Source: Methyloprofundus sedimenti
GTDB taxonomy: Bacteria; Pseudomonadota; Gammaproteobacteria; Methylococcales; Methylomonadaceae
Assembly (NCBI RefSeq): GCF_002072955.1
Contig: NZ_LPUF01000001.1
Coordinates: 1,572,896-1,636,895, forward strand
DNA: 64,000 bases
Direction of reading: 5' to 3'
Shown here: one piece after another, positions 10,203 to 20,773 of the stretch
Numbering within the stretch: the stretch's first letter is position 1
Layout: each line of letters starts with the position of its first letter
Translations under genes and position numbers: made by a program
The notes under the pieces: model-generated
Databases searched by the model: none
Told to the model about the DNA's origin: nothing
The model's input: the letters and a program-made list of their open reading frames with translations, nothing else

Positions 10203-12004
10203 TGCTGATATTCTCCATACAGTTTTGCATAAAGTCCATTTTGATTGATTAATTTTTCGTGGCTACCTTGTTCACAAATTTTACCTTCTTCAAACACATA
10301 TACGTGATCTGCTTGTTTTATCGCGCTGAGTCTGTGGGCAATAATGATGGTGGTGCGGTTTTTTAAGAAATCTGCCAAGGCTAGATGTAACTTGCGTTCG
10401 GTTTCTGTATCCAGGGCAGATGTAGCTTCATCAAGAATCACGATACTGGGTTTGGCAATGACCATACGCGCGATGGCCATGCGCTGTCTTTGTCCACCGG
10501 ACAGGCGCATTCCCTGGCGCCCAATTATGGTATCCAGAGCTTTTTCCAGTTGACTGACTGTATCTTTTAATTGCGCTATTTCAAGTGCTTTCCATAATTC
10601 TATATCGGTAACCAGTTTACCTAGCGCAAGGTTTTCACGAATCGTATCATTAAACAGTATCGGGTGTTGCAGGACAGTAACTACATGCTCTCGAACCCGG
10701 TCAAAACCAATTTTATTAATTGGCACATTGTCATAATAAATCATTCCTTTTTTAGCCGGGTATAAGCCTATCAAGGTTTGAATTAATGTCGATTTACCGC
10801 CGCCGCTAGCACCAACCAGGGCTATTTTTTCGCCGGCTTTAACAGATAAATTAATGCCTGTTAGTATTTCATCTTGTTCATCAGCATAGCTAAAGTGCAA
10901 GTCCTTAATGCGCAAACTAACAGTATGTTTATTTTTAAATGGGTCCTCAAGTGCAGGATAAATCGGTTCCTGTTGTAAGGCTTGCAGGCGATTGATGCGA
11001 GCGAGCGCTGCTTTAGCACCAAAAAATGAATATTGTATGCCTAATACTTCTTGTACTGGAGCCATCATAAACCATAGATAACCGAATACGGCGAGCATTT
11101 CACCGATACTTAAGTTTGAATACAGCACCATTAGCATGGCCGCTGAACGAAAGATATCGAACCCAAATAAGAAGATTAAGAAACTGAAACGGGTTGCAGC
11201 ATCACTTTTCCAGGCAAAGGAAATGGAGTGTTCTTTTACCTCGGCAGCGGAATCGATCAGTTTTTTATAATAATGTTTTTCCCGGTTGCTGACACGGATT
11301 TGCTGAATGGCTTCTAAAGTTTCGGATAAAGCCTGCTGGAAAATGCCGTAAGCAGAATTTTCTTTTGCCTTCAAGGTTTTAACTTTTTTGCCCAGGCTAC
11401 GCGTAAAGAAGATTACGATAGGGTTAAGCAATAAGATAAATAAGCCCAATTGCCAGTGCATCCATAACAGGATGACACCGGTGCCAATAATGGTTAAGCA
11501 GGCAACTAGTAGTTTGCTGGTGGTACTGCCGATAAAAGTATCGATGGTATCCAGGTCTGTAACCAAGTGAGTGATGACTGTGCCGCTACCTAAGCTCTCA
11601 TATTCAGCCATAGAGATATGCTTAAGGTGGTTGATCTGATTTTTTCGAATATGAAAAATAATATCTTTAGAAATACGACAAAATTGACGCGACTGGATAA
11701 TATTAAAAATAATTCCAAGTGTTCTTAAAACAAGACTGGTGATTAATATAACACTGATATAAAGTATCGGTGTTTGCCAATGAAATGGTACAAATTGGTT
11801 AATGGTATGTATGGTGAAGCCGGGTTTATTTAGCAAAACTTCATCAACCAGTAAAGGCATTAACAGTGGTACTGGCACGGTCGCGAGAGTTGCAAGAATA
11901 GCGAGTAATTGTGCGCTAACAAGTTCTTTTTTGTGTTGTCTGACGATACTTAAAATATAAGGCCATGTATATAGAGTTGTTTTGGGCGTGTCTTGATTTA
12001 GCAC
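10199..12004 (-). CDS. ABC transporter, fused permease/ATPase (exporter type)
   Basis: A 601-residue half-transporter: a six-helix exporter membrane domain over roughly residues 20-325 and an ATPase domain from about 365. Walker A is GASGGGKST, signature LSGGQRQR, Walker B SIVILDEATS, and the switch histidine follows in TIIIAHRL. It resembles MsbA and multidrug or lipid exporters, working as a dimer in the inner membrane. Substrate unknown. It heads a two-gene unit with the PHP nuclease gene. Confidence 0.85.
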   Translation of the reverse strand: MLNQDTPKTTLYTWPYILSIVRQHKKELVSAQLLAILATLATVPVPLLMPLLVDEVLLNKPGFTIHTINQFVPFHWQTPILYISVILITSLVLRTLGIIFNIIQSRQFCRISKDIIFHIRKNQINHLKHISMAEYESLGSGTVITHLVTDLDTIDTFIGSTTSKLLVACLTIIGTGVILLWMHWQLGLFILLLNPIVIFFTRSLGKKVKTLKAKENSAYGIFQQALSETLEAIQQIRVSNREKHYYKKLIDSAAEVKEHSISFAWKSDAATRFSFLIFLFGFDIFRSAAMLMVLYSNLSIGEMLAVFGYLWFMMAPVQEVLGIQYSFFGAKAALARINRLQALQQEPIYPALEDPFKNKHTVSLRIKDLHFSYADEQDEILTGINLSVKAGEKIALVGASGGGKSTLIQTLIGLYPAKKGMIYYDNVPINKIGFDRVREHVVTVLQHPILFNDTIRENLALGKLVTDIELWKALEIAQLKDTVSQLEKALDTIIGRQGMRLSGGQRQRMAIARMVIAKPSIVILDEATSALDTETERKLHLALADFLKNRTTIIIAHRLSAIKQADHVYVFEEGKICEQGSHEKLINQNGLYAKLYGEYQQ

Positions 12005-12112
12005 GATGTTTACTTAGTTTGGTAGTTATAGATATTTAAGATGAATTATAGCTTTATTTGGAGAGTTTCTGTGTTTAAAAATGGTGGTAAAGCTACAATT
12101 AAAAAGGGAAGT

Positions 12113-14026
12113 ATGTGGCTTAAATGCCAGAAAATTTTGTTTCTATTTCTTCTTTCTGGTTCGTTTGAGAGTTATGCAAGTGTGCTTGAGCAACAGCGCC
12201 AGGGCTTTTTGCAAGCCGAGATGATGATAGCATCGGGTGATGATCAGGGTTATGCTGCGATAAGCACTGATTTAAAATCATATCCATTGTATTTTTATTT
12301 GCAATATCAATGGTTAAGTAAGCATTTAGAGCAAGATAAGCAAATACTTGATTTTTTGCACAACGCCAAGGAGTCTCGTTACACGCAGAAATTACGCTGG
12401 AAATGGCTAGATTATCTTTATCGGCAGGGTAAATGGAATACCTTTGTTGCAAATTACACGTCTTCTAACAGTAAATTATTTCAATGTCGATATAATTGGG
12501 CACAGTATCAGCGAAACTATAAAACCAAGGCGCTAAAGGCTACAAAAAAAATATGGTTAACGGGCTCTTCGTTGCCAAAAGGTTGCGATCCCTTACTGAC
12601 AAAATTTACGCAGTCATCTTATTTAACACAAGAGTTGATTTGGCAACGATTTATGCTTGCGGCGAAGGCCAGGCAGTATAGTTTAGCGACTTATTTAGTC
12701 AAAATGTTAAGCAGTGCCATTGAGCGTGAAAATGCTGAAAAATGGTTAAAGCTGGTAAAAAATCCAGCATTAATCTCACAGGCAGGTTTTTTTTCAGCAG
12801 TTTCAAAAGCACAGCAAGCGGAAATGTTTACTTATGCCATGAAAAGGATGGTGAGTGCTGATGTAGAAAATGCCGCAGGATTATGGGATGCAAAAAAGAC
12901 AGCTTTTAAGTTATCAAAGAATCAGGTTTTTCAAGTCGAACGAGCCATTGCTTTACAGTTTACCTTTAATAAATCTGCTAAAGCGTATGCCCGCTTTAGT
13001 GAATTACCTCAATTAGATGCAACAACACGAATATGGGCAGTCAGAGCGGCATTAATTGAGAATAATTGGCAGCATGTTGATCAGGCATTACAGAACTTAT
13101 CAGTCAAGGAAAAAAATCAGGAACGCTGGCGATATTGGCAAGCTAAAGCATTATTACAGACTAATCAGAGCGAGAAAGGCCTGGCAATTTATAAGCAACT
13201 TGCGAATGAACGTAGTTATTATGGATTTTTGGCGGCTGACTATTTGCATCAGGATTATGCTTTAGTTGATAAGCCAATAATATTGAATGAAAGTAATAAG
13301 TTACGTTTATTGTCACAAGAGAAATTTGTTATCATTAATGAATTTCGAGCACTGGAAATGGAAAAAGAAGCGCAACAATTTTGGTGGGAGGCTGTGCGTA
13401 ACTTGAAGGGTGATGATTTGTTATCAGCAGCAAAAATAGCTCAGCAATGGCAATGGCATAGACTAGCGATACTTACGGTGTCTAGAGCAAAGTACTGGGA
13501 CGATGTAGGGTTACGTTTTCCTGTTGATTATGCGGAAAAGATTGAGGAAAATGCACTGATTCAACAGTTGGAGAGTGCAATAATATATGGCCTGGTGCGT
13601 AGGGAGAGTATGTTTGATCCGTCAGCGGGGTCTCCAGCCGGTGCTATGGGACTTATGCAAATTATGCCGGGCACAGGCAGACAGATAGCGAAAGAAACAC
13701 ACTTTCCCTGGCGTTCAAAGGCAGTCTTATTGCAGCCATCAGTAAATTTAAAATTTGGTGCTTATTATTACAAGCAAATGTTAGATAAGTTTGATGGAAA
13801 TTTTGCGCTTGCGGCTGCTGCTTATAACGCAGGCCCGCACAATGTTAATAAATGGCTTAAAATTGATCGGGACTATGCGGCTGATATCTGGATAGAAACA
13901 ATTCCTTATAAAGAAACCAGAGCTTATGTGGCTGCCGTCCTTACTTATGCTTTGATTTATCAAAGCCGTTTGCAGAGTGGCAACTTGCGTATGAATGATT
14001 TTATGCAAGATATTAAATATAAATAA
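12113..14026 (+). CDS. slt: Soluble lytic murein transglycosylase (Slt70 type)
   Basis: Periplasmic enzyme that cleaves the MurNAc-GlcNAc bond of peptidoglycan to form 1,6-anhydro ends. The frame opens at 12041, but I choose ATG 12113: it has AAGGGAAG directly upstream and begins a clean signal peptide (MWLKCQKILFLFLLSG...SYAS). A long alpha-superhelical region is followed by the C-terminal SLT domain with catalytic glutamate in YGLVRRESMFDPSAGS, then GAMGLMQIMPGT and AAAAYNAGPHNV. Length (about 637 residues) is normal for Slt70. The gene diverges from the ABC exporter gene. Confidence 0.85.
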   Translation: MWLKCQKILFLFLLSGSFESYASVLEQQRQGFLQAEMMIASGDDQGYAAISTDLKSYPLYFYLQYQWLSKHLEQDKQILDFLHNAKESRYTQKLRWKWLDYLYRQGKWNTFVANYTSSNSKLFQCRYNWAQYQRNYKTKALKATKKIWLTGSSLPKGCDPLLTKFTQSSYLTQELIWQRFMLAAKARQYSLATYLVKMLSSAIERENAEKWLKLVKNPALISQAGFFSAVSKAQQAEMFTYAMKRMVSADVENAAGLWDAKKTAFKLSKNQVFQVERAIALQFTFNKSAKAYARFSELPQLDATTRIWAVRAALIENNWQHVDQALQNLSVKEKNQERWRYWQAKALLQTNQSEKGLAIYKQLANERSYYGFLAADYLHQDYALVDKPIILNESNKLRLLSQEKFVIINEFRALEMEKEAQQFWWEAVRNLKGDDLLSAAKIAQQWQWHRLAILTVSRAKYWDDVGLRFPVDYAEKIEENALIQQLESAIIYGLVRRESMFDPSAGSPAGAMGLMQIMPGTGRQIAKETHFPWRSKAVLLQPSVNLKFGAYYYKQMLDKFDGNFALAAAAYNAGPHNVNKWLKIDRDYAADIWIETIPYKETRAYVAAVLTYALIYQSRLQSGNLRMNDFMQDIKYK

Positions 14027-14115
14027 TAAATTTTAGCCCAGTAATTTTGCTGTTTAGAGCTTATTAGTTTTATTTTTGGCAGATATTTTAACGATAGAAA
14101 ACGGATGATAATTTT

Positions 14116-14144
14116 TTCTACCTTTATTAATAACAGGGTATAAT
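14116..14144 (+). promoter_or_regulatory. Probable fabA promoter
   Basis: A perfect TATAAT at 14139-14144 lies 45 bases before the fabA start. The matching -35 position (about 14116-14121, TTCTAC) is weak. Confidence 0.4.
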
Positions 14145-14188
14145 GCTCGACTGAAAACATAATTATAAAAAATGAAACAGGATTTGGA

Positions 14189-14704
14189 ATGCAAAAGCAG
14201 CATAGTTATGATCGCGCAGACTTATTAGAATCAGGACATAATGGTCTATTTGGTCCTGGCAACGCTAAATTGCCTCTACCTAATATGTTAATGATGGATC
14301 GAATTACTCTTATCACTGATGAGGGCGGCGAATTTGATAAAGGCGAAATTATTGCAGAGCTAGATATTAACCCGGATTTATGGTTTTTTAAATGTCATTT
14401 CGAAGGCGACCCGGTTATGCCTGGTTGCTTAGGGCTTGATGCAATGTGGCAATTAGTAGGGTTTTATCTGGGCTGGAAAGGTGGACCTGGAAGAGGGCGT
14501 GCTTTAGGCGTGGGTGAAGTTAAATTTACGGGCCAGGTTTTACCTACGGCGAAAAAAGTGACCTATCGCATTCAGTTAAAGCGCGTAATTATGCGTAAAC
14601 TTGTTATGGGAATTGCAGATGCAACAATGGAAGTTGATGGCAATGTAATTTACACAGCAAAAGACCTACGTGTAGGTTTATTTACAAATACAACAGAGTT
14701 TTAA
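14189..14704 (+). CDS. fabA: 3-hydroxydecanoyl-ACP dehydratase/isomerase FabA
   Basis: Dehydrates 3-hydroxydecanoyl-ACP and isomerises trans-2- to cis-3-decenoyl-ACP, the branch point for anaerobic-type unsaturated fatty acid synthesis. The hot-dog fold signature is clear: [25 protein letters not shown] carries the active-site histidine and aspartate, then [15 protein letters not shown]. At 171 residues it is full length. fabB follows after 10 bases, the usual fabAB operon. Confidence 0.97.
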   Translation: MQKQHSYDRADLLESGHNGLFGPGNAKLPLPNMLMMDRITLITDEGGEFDKGEIIAELDINPDLWFFKCHFEGDPVMPGCLGLDAMWQLVGFYLGWKGGPGRGRALGVGEVKFTGQVLPTAKKVTYRIQLKRVIMRKLVMGIADATMEVDGNVIYTAKDLRVGLFTNTTEF

Positions 14705-14714
14705 GAGGCGAGAT

Positions 14715-15935
14715 ATGAAAAGAATAGTTATAACTGGACTAGGGATTGTTTCTAGTATTGGAAATAACAGTGAACAAGTTCTTGCATCTTTAAAAGAAGG
14801 GAAGTCAGGCATTAGCTTTGCTGAAGACTATAAAGAATTAGGCTTTCGTAGTCATGTGCGCGGTGCGATTGATATAAATCTGGATGATTTTATTGAACGT
14901 AAAATTAAGCGTTTTATGGGTGATGGTGCGGCTTTTAATTATATTGCCATGCAGCAAGCTATTCTAGATGCAGGTCTGGAAGAGAATGAAGTTTCCAATG
15001 TGCGCACTGGTTTGATTATGGGATCTGGTGGTCCTTCTACATCAAATCTGGTTGCTGCAGCTGATATTTTACGCGAAAAGGGTATTAAGAAAGTAGGCCC
15101 TTATATGGTGCCACGTACAATGTCGAGCACTAATATTGCGTGTTTAGCAACACCATTTAAGATAAAGGGTATCAATTACTCAATTACCTCGGCTTGTGCA
15201 ACCAGTGCGCATTGTATTGGTAATGCGATGGAACAGATTCAGATGGGTAAGCAGGATGTTGTTTTTGCCGGTGGCGGTGAAGAAGTACATTGGACTATGT
15301 CTGTCCTGTTTGATGCTATGGGAGCTATGTCGTCTAAATATAATGACGCTCCTACTACGGCTTCTCGAGCGTATGACTTAACGCGTGATGGCTTTGTTAT
15401 ATCCGGTGGAGGGGGTGTGCTTGTGCTTGAAGAGTTGGAGCATGCAAAAGCTCGCGGTGCGAAAATATATGCTGAAATAACCGGTTATGGTGCCACATCT
15501 GATGGCTATGATATGGTACAACCTTCAGGGGAAGGTGCTATTCGTTGTATGCGACAGGCGATGGCGACTACTGATGGTAAAGTTGATTATGTGAATGCTC
15601 ATGGTACCAGCACACCTGTGGGTGATGAGCGTGAAATAGGTGCTTTGCGTGAAGTATTTTCGCCCGAAGACATGCCTTTTATTACTTCCACAAAATCCTT
15701 AACAGGTCATGCTTTAGGCGCGGCGGGAGTTAACGAGGCGATTTATTCTATCTTGATGATGCAGAATAATTTTATCAGTGCCTCGGCAAATATTACCCAG
15801 CTTGATCCGATGGCAGAAGGGATGCCTATCGTTACAGAGCGTAAAGATAATGTTACTTTAAATACTTTGATGTCGAATAGCTTTGGCTTTGGTGGAACAA
15901 ATGCATCTTTGATTTTTCAACGCTATAACGGCTAA
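14715..15935 (+). CDS. fabB: 3-oxoacyl-ACP synthase I FabB
   Basis: Condensing enzyme that elongates the cis-unsaturated acyl-ACP made by FabA. The Cys-His-His triad is visible: [10 protein letters not shown] (about residue 160), [12 protein letters not shown] (about 295) and [14 protein letters not shown] (about 330). At 406 residues it is full length. It is co-transcribed with fabA and followed by a strong terminator at 16016-16061. Confidence 0.97.
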   Translation: MKRIVITGLGIVSSIGNNSEQVLASLKEGKSGISFAEDYKELGFRSHVRGAIDINLDDFIERKIKRFMGDGAAFNYIAMQQAILDAGLEENEVSNVRTGLIMGSGGPSTSNLVAAADILREKGIKKVGPYMVPRTMSSTNIACLATPFKIKGINYSITSACATSAHCIGNAMEQIQMGKQDVVFAGGGEEVHWTMSVLFDAMGAMSSKYNDAPTTASRAYDLTRDGFVISGGGGVLVLEELEHAKARGAKIYAEITGYGATSDGYDMVQPSGEGAIRCMRQAMATTDGKVDYVNAHGTSTPVGDEREIGALREVFSPEDMPFITSTKSLTGHALGAAGVNEAIYSILMMQNNFISASANITQLDPMAEGMPIVTERKDNVTLNTLMSNSFGFGGTNASLIFQRYNG

Positions 15936-16015
15936 TAGTGTAAAGCCGGATTTAGAGCGGACTGAATTTTATTCTACGCTTAAGTATTAAACATAAGCCA
16001 TTCAATAAACAAAAC

Positions 16016-16061
16016 AAAAGGCGAGAAAGTGTTTTCTAATAGAGGCATTTTCTCGCCTTTT
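16016..16061 (+). terminator. Terminator after fabAB
   Basis: AAAAGGCGAGAAA (16016-16028) pairs perfectly with TTTCTCGCCTTTT (16049-16061). The A and T runs on both sides would let it work in either direction. Confidence 0.8.
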
Positions 16062-16086
16062 GTCGTTATAACTAAAATGTTTTTTC

Positions 16087-16944
16087 ATGACTAATCCTAA
16101 AAAAGATCGCACCGAATTTAATAAACTGCATAAACGCCTGCGTAGAAATGTAGGTAGTGCGATTGCTGACTTCAATATGATAGAAGCAGGCGATAAAATC
16201 ATGGTGTGTTTATCGGGCGGCAAAGATTCTTATACTTTGCTGGACATTTTGATGCATTTACAGAAAACAGCACCGATTCAATTCGATATATTGGCGGTTA
16301 ATCTGGATCAGAAACAGCCGGGTTTCCCCGAGCATGTATTACCAGGTTATCTGGAAAAACTGGGTGTTGCGTATCATATTATTGAGAATGATACTTATAG
16401 TATCGTTAAGCGAGTGATACCGGAAGGCCAGACAACTTGTGGTCTGTGTTCACGATTGCGTCGTGGGTCTTTGTATGGCTATGCTCAAGAGCAAGGTGTG
16501 ACCAAAATTGCTTTAGGCCACCATCGAGATGATATTCTGGAAACGTTTTTTCTGAATATATTTTATGCGGGTAAATTAAAGGCTATGCCGCCCAAGTTAC
16601 TTAGTGATGATGGGCAAAATATGGTAATCAGGCCGCTTGCCTATTGTAAAGAACAAGATATTGTTAAGTATAATGAGTACATGCAGTTTCCAATTATTCC
16701 GTGCAATTTATGTGGTTCGCAAGAAAATCTGCAACGTCAGGCGATGAAACACATGCTGGAAGGCTGGGATAAGCTGTTTCCAGGGCGACTGGAAAGTATT
16801 TTTTCCAGCCTGCAAAATATAGCGCCTTCGCAAATGGCAGATACTCAGTTATTTGATTTTATGGGTTTAAAGTTAGATAGACAAAGCAGTGAAAAGCCAC
16901 TTGTGTTTGAAAGCGATACTGCAGGACTGGATATTTTGCAGTAA
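16087..16944 (+). CDS. ttcA: tRNA 2-thiocytidine(32) synthetase TtcA
   Basis: Inserts sulfur at C32 of certain tRNAs. The PP-loop ATPase motif LSGGKDSYT lies near residue 42. Cysteine pairs [12 protein letters not shown] (about 120) and [10 protein letters not shown] (about 208) are the Fe-S ligands of the TtcA family. At 285 residues it is complete. It starts 26 bases after the fabB terminator, so its promoter must overlap that hairpin region. Confidence 0.93.
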   Translation: MTNPKKDRTEFNKLHKRLRRNVGSAIADFNMIEAGDKIMVCLSGGKDSYTLLDILMHLQKTAPIQFDILAVNLDQKQPGFPEHVLPGYLEKLGVAYHIIENDTYSIVKRVIPEGQTTCGLCSRLRRGSLYGYAQEQGVTKIALGHHRDDILETFFLNIFYAGKLKAMPPKLLSDDGQNMVIRPLAYCKEQDIVKYNEYMQFPIIPCNLCGSQENLQRQAMKHMLEGWDKLFPGRLESIFSSLQNIAPSQMADTQLFDFMGLKLDRQSSEKPLVFESDTAGLDILQ

Positions 16945-17015
16945 GTTTTGGCGGAATGGGCTAAAGATTAATTTCCAGGCAGTTTCACACTAAGTACCCG
17001 CAGAAGAGATGGCAA

Positions 17016-17954
17016 GTGACTCAATACCAAGCTAAAGATTTTATTCAGACTAAAGAGGGGCTGGTTTTTGCCGTTGTAGAACAAGGTCTGGAAGAGGGGA
17101 AAGTGCTCTGTTTTTTGCGTTATAAACAACAGGGGGAATCGTGGCAAAAACTGGCAACCCAGCAAGCTAATCAATTACTAAAAACGCAATATCCTCAATA
17201 TTTATTTTATTCAGAAGTAAAATCTGCGCATTTACATGCAATTTCAGTGTCTTCTATTAGCATTCATTATCAACCTCGTCAGCGTTTACAGAGTATTCTG
17301 GCTAAACAAAATCCTGATGCTATTGAGCAAGATCTTATTTCATTGTGTCAGTTATTGATAGAGCAGGGAATGCAGTTACACGACTTAGGTATCACGGGTT
17401 CATTATTGATAGGTGCGCAACAAACAAACTCTGATATTGATCTGGTCGTTTACGGCAGAACACCCTTTCATATACACCGACGGCTGATCAGGCAGTTAAT
17501 TGCAAAAAACAAACTGCAACAACTGGACGAGATGGCCTGGCAGGAGTCATACCTGCGTAGACAGTGTGATTTGACTTATTCCGAGTATGTCTGGCATGAA
17601 CAGAGAAAGTATAATAAGGCGCTGATTAAGCAACGAAAATTTGATCTAAACTTGATTGAGCCAGTTGTTGAGCAAGCAAATATAAGTTATTTAAAACAGG
17701 GAGCGATTGTTATTCAGGCAACAGTTATTGATGCTCACAAAGCTTTTGATTATCCAGCAAAATTTATGCTTGATCACCCGTCTATAACTGAAATTGTTTG
17801 CTATACGGCAACTTATACCGGACAGGCTGAGCAGGGCGAGCGTATTGAAGTATCTGGTCAGCTGGAAATTGCCAGCACTGGACAAGTGCGTATTCTGGTC
17901 GGTTCAACACGAGAAGCACAGGGAGAATATATTAAAGTGATCTCCAGGGTATGA
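17016..17954 (+). CDS. Nucleotidyltransferase-domain protein, H4MPT-cluster neighbour
   Basis: A 312-residue protein starting at GTG. Around residues 122-146 it has GITGSLLIGAQQTNSDIDLV, the GSxxxG...SDxDL signature of the polymerase-beta nucleotidyltransferase fold, with two metal-binding aspartates. The C-terminal third is beta-rich and unassigned. The stop overlaps the next gene's start (ATGA), and the run leads into the methanopterin genes, so a part in cofactor synthesis or salvage is possible. That is inference from position only; the substrate is unknown. Confidence 0.7.
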   Translation: MTQYQAKDFIQTKEGLVFAVVEQGLEEGKVLCFLRYKQQGESWQKLATQQANQLLKTQYPQYLFYSEVKSAHLHAISVSSISIHYQPRQRLQSILAKQNPDAIEQDLISLCQLLIEQGMQLHDLGITGSLLIGAQQTNSDIDLVVYGRTPFHIHRRLIRQLIAKNKLQQLDEMAWQESYLRRQCDLTYSEYVWHEQRKYNKALIKQRKFDLNLIEPVVEQANISYLKQGAIVIQATVIDAHKAFDYPAKFMLDHPSITEIVCYTATYTGQAEQGERIEVSGQLEIASTGQVRILVGSTREAQGEYIKVISRV

Positions 17955-18637
17955 GTCTTCTACCAGATTATAATGCCATTATTCTGGATATGGATGGTTT
18001 GATTTTAGACACCGAATCTACGTATTTTACAGCCTGGCAACAAGCAGCTTTTGAACTTGGCTATGCTATGAGTGATGTATTTTGTACCTCTCTTTCCGGT
18101 CTTCCTTTTTCGGTTATTGAGCTCAAGCTGACTGAGTATTTTGCTGAGGAATTTCCTTTTACAGAATTTTACGCATTAAGTGCAGAGTTTTGGCGTAGCA
18201 ATGTAGAGCGAGAGGGAATTGCAGTCAAAAAGGGGGGGTATGATTTATTAACAGTCCTTCAAGAGACTCAGACACCTTTTTGCCTGGCAACTAATAGCCC
18301 GGAATTTAATGCGCGAGAATGTTTACAATATGCAGGTATTGAGAATTTATTTAGTATTATCGTATGTCGTGATCATGTTCAGAAACCCAAACCTGCAGCA
18401 GATATTTTTCTGCGAGCAGCTGCCAAAATGCAGCAACCAATTCAATCCTGCCTGGTCGTTGAGGATTCTTTAACTGGATTATTGGCGGCAAACAATGCTA
18501 ATGCATTTTCAATCCTGATTCCTTCTAGTCCTGATGTTGACGGCAAAATGCAAGCTTTAGCAAGCATTGTGCTCAATGATTTGTTTGAACTCTGTTTACT
18601 TTTACAAGGCAAATATGACAACAGTAATCCTGTATAA
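17951..18637 (+). CDS. HAD-superfamily hydrolase (beta-phosphoglucomutase-like)
   Basis: A 228-residue HAD phosphatase with the nucleophile motif ILDMDGLILDTES (D at about residue 13), an alpha-helical cap, FCLATNSPEF as motif II, the KPKPAADIF lysine as motif III, and LVVEDSLTGLLAANNA as motif IV. It is coupled to the upstream gene by an ATGA overlap. It probably dephosphorylates a small sugar phosphate or nucleotide. A role in H4MPT metabolism is suggested only by position. Confidence 0.8.
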   Translation: MSLLPDYNAIILDMDGLILDTESTYFTAWQQAAFELGYAMSDVFCTSLSGLPFSVIELKLTEYFAEEFPFTEFYALSAEFWRSNVEREGIAVKKGGYDLLTVLQETQTPFCLATNSPEFNARECLQYAGIENLFSIIVCRDHVQKPKPAADIFLRAAAKMQQPIQSCLVVEDSLTGLLAANNANAFSILIPSSPDVDGKMQALASIVLNDLFELCLLLQGKYDNSNPV

Positions 18638-18676
18638 TGCTCATTTTTAATCGATTCTGGTATTGAATATAGTCCG

Positions 18677-19645
18677 TTGAAAGTAACTCATAACAAAATT
18701 ACAGTGATTGCTCCCGCACGTTTGCATATGGGCTTTATCGATTTAAGTGGTTCATTAGGGCGGCATTTCGGTAGTATTGGTGTTGCATTAAATGAAATTA
18801 ATACTCGCTTGTCTGTTGGTTATTCTGATCAACTAAAACTCACAGGAATGCCGTCTGATCGAGCTTTAAAAAGTATCAAACTATTGTGTTCGGCATTAAA
18901 TGTCTCGGATAAACTGCATCTTGAATTAACTAGTAGTATCCCGGAGCATGTGGGCTTAGGATCGGGAACACAAATGTCGATTGCTTTGGGTCTGGCTATC
19001 AGTGTTTATTATGGCTTAGGGCTTGATGTGCGCGATATTGCCAGATTAACAGCGCGTGGCACACGCTCAGGAATCGGTATTGCTACTTTTGAGCTGGGAG
19101 GGCTGGTCGTTGATGGTGGACGAGGCGAACACACATTGACCCCGCCAGTTATATCCCGAATGAATGTTCCTGAGGATTGGCGTTTTATCCTGGTATTTGA
19201 CAAACGCGGACAGGGTTTACATGGTGATGCTGAAATACAAGCCTTTAAAGAACTTCCTCCTTTTCCGCATCAGGAAGCAGCGCGGTTGTGTTATTTGCTG
19301 ATGATGCAAGGTTTGCCGGCTTTGGCCGAGGATAATCTTGGTTTATTTGGCGATGTGATTACTCAGTTACAATCCTCGGTTGGTGAGCATTTTGCCAGTG
19401 CGCAGGGCGGTGTGTTTACCAGTCAGGAAGTAGCAGCAGCAATGCAGTTTCTTCAGCAACAAGGGGCTGTAGCGATAGGGCAGACATCATGGGGACCTAC
19501 AGGATTTTGTGCTGTACAAGGTGACGACCTGGCTGAACAGTTAAAGCAGCAAGTAGAGCAAAAATTTGCGTGTTGTGAAAATCTATCTGTTTTAGTTGTC
19601 AGTGCCAGAAATACGGGTGGTGAAGTACAGGTAGAGCGGACTTAG
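18677..19645 (+). CDS. Beta-ribofuranosylaminobenzene 5'-phosphate synthase
   Basis: First committed enzyme of (dephospho)tetrahydromethanopterin synthesis: it joins 4-hydroxybenzoate or 4-aminobenzoate with PRPP, releasing CO2 or equivalent and PPi. It belongs to the GHMP-kinase-like fold, seen in ITVIAPARLHMGFIDLSG (residues 8-25) and the glycine-rich VGLGSGTQMSIALG (about 92-105). 322 residues is the family length. TTG is chosen as start because the next in-frame ATG lies inside the conserved LHMGF. In methylotrophs this gene is often called orf5 of the C1-transfer cluster. Confidence 0.88.
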   Translation: MKVTHNKITVIAPARLHMGFIDLSGSLGRHFGSIGVALNEINTRLSVGYSDQLKLTGMPSDRALKSIKLLCSALNVSDKLHLELTSSIPEHVGLGSGTQMSIALGLAISVYYGLGLDVRDIARLTARGTRSGIGIATFELGGLVVDGGRGEHTLTPPVISRMNVPEDWRFILVFDKRGQGLHGDAEIQAFKELPPFPHQEAARLCYLLMMQGLPALAEDNLGLFGDVITQLQSSVGEHFASAQGGVFTSQEVAAAMQFLQQQGAVAIGQTSWGPTGFCAVQGDDLAEQLKQQVEQKFACCENLSVLVVSARNTGGEVQVERT

Positions 19646-19664
19646 GTTCAGAGCTAAACAACTG

Positions 19665-20765
19665 ATGTCCGATATTCCAGATACTGGCAGACTAAAGCAG
19701 GCTCAACAAGGTGTCCTGGTTATTGCTAATTCAGGGCGGATGTTAGCAAATGCAGTAAGGTCGGCGGGTTATATTTCACTGGTTATTGATCTGTTTGCAG
19801 ATCAGGATACTGAACAGCTGGCGGAGCAAGTCTGGCAAGTAAAGAATATGTCCTTAGCGGTTATTCGGGAAGTTGTACAAAAATTATTATTAAGCTATAA
19901 AATCCAATGGGTTATTTATGGTAGCGGACTGGAAAATCATCCTGAAACGCTCGAGTATCTAGCTGGTCATTTTTGTGTCACGGGTAATGATTTTTCAGTC
20001 ATTAAGCAATTGGTAGCTAACAGAATATTTTTTAAAAGACTGGATAGCCTGAATATAGCGCATCCTGAAGTGCAGTTTTATCCTCCGATAAATAGTGCTG
20101 ACTGGTTGATAAAGCCGACAAATCATGTGGGTGGAATAGGTATTAGTTGGTGTAGAAGAAGCGCAAGAGATGATGAATATTATCAGAAATTTTGCCAGGG
20201 AGAGGCCGGTTCAGTTTTGTTTTGTGCGGATGGTGAGCAATTTACACTAATAGGTTTTCATCGGCAATGGACAGTAACCCATGATAACTTCGCTTTTGCA
20301 GGTATTATGACAGACGCGTGTTTAGCAGTAGAGCACCAGAAAACAGTATGTGAATGGCTAAAAAAGTTAGTTAGCTATTTTCGCTTAACAGGTCTGGCAA
20401 GCCTGGATTTTATTTACAATAATACTGGGTGTTACTTTTTAGAAATAAATCCACGCCCCCCTGCGAGCATGATGTTATACCCTGAATTAGATTTGTTAAC
20501 TGCCCATCGGACAGGGCGGATAAATATTACGACAGAAGCCAAGTTGATTCGTGCCATTCAAATTGTTTATGCAAAGCAACAAAGTAGAATTCAACAGGGA
20601 ATCGACTGGCCAGAATGGAGTTTTGACAGGCCTAAATGTAAAACTAGTATTCAGGTTGATGAACCCGTTTGTAGTATCATGGCGCAGGGGTCAACAGTTG
20701 AGCAGACTTTTACCCTGTTAAAGAGCAAACAAATACACATTGAAAATATAATATTAAATAGGTAA
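19665..20765 (+). CDS. ATP-grasp family ligase of the H4MPT cluster
   Basis: A 366-residue ATP-grasp protein. [16 protein letters not shown] (about residue 145) is the ATP-binding lysine and glycine loop, and [15 protein letters not shown] (about 265) carries the metal-binding Glu and Asn. In methylotrophs an ATP-grasp gene (orf7) sits between the beta-RFAP synthase gene and mch and is thought to act in H4MPT synthesis. The exact amino-acid or cofactor acceptor is not evident here. It lies 8 bases before mch. Confidence 0.8.
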   Translation: MSDIPDTGRLKQAQQGVLVIANSGRMLANAVRSAGYISLVIDLFADQDTEQLAEQVWQVKNMSLAVIREVVQKLLLSYKIQWVIYGSGLENHPETLEYLAGHFCVTGNDFSVIKQLVANRIFFKRLDSLNIAHPEVQFYPPINSADWLIKPTNHVGGIGISWCRRSARDDEYYQKFCQGEAGSVLFCADGEQFTLIGFHRQWTVTHDNFAFAGIMTDACLAVEHQKTVCEWLKKLVSYFRLTGLASLDFIYNNTGCYFLEINPRPPASMMLYPELDLLTAHRTGRINITTEAKLIRAIQIVYAKQQSRIQQGIDWPEWSFDRPKCKTSIQVDEPVCSIMAQGSTVEQTFTLLKSKQIHIENIILNR

Positions 20766-20773
20766 TTATCATC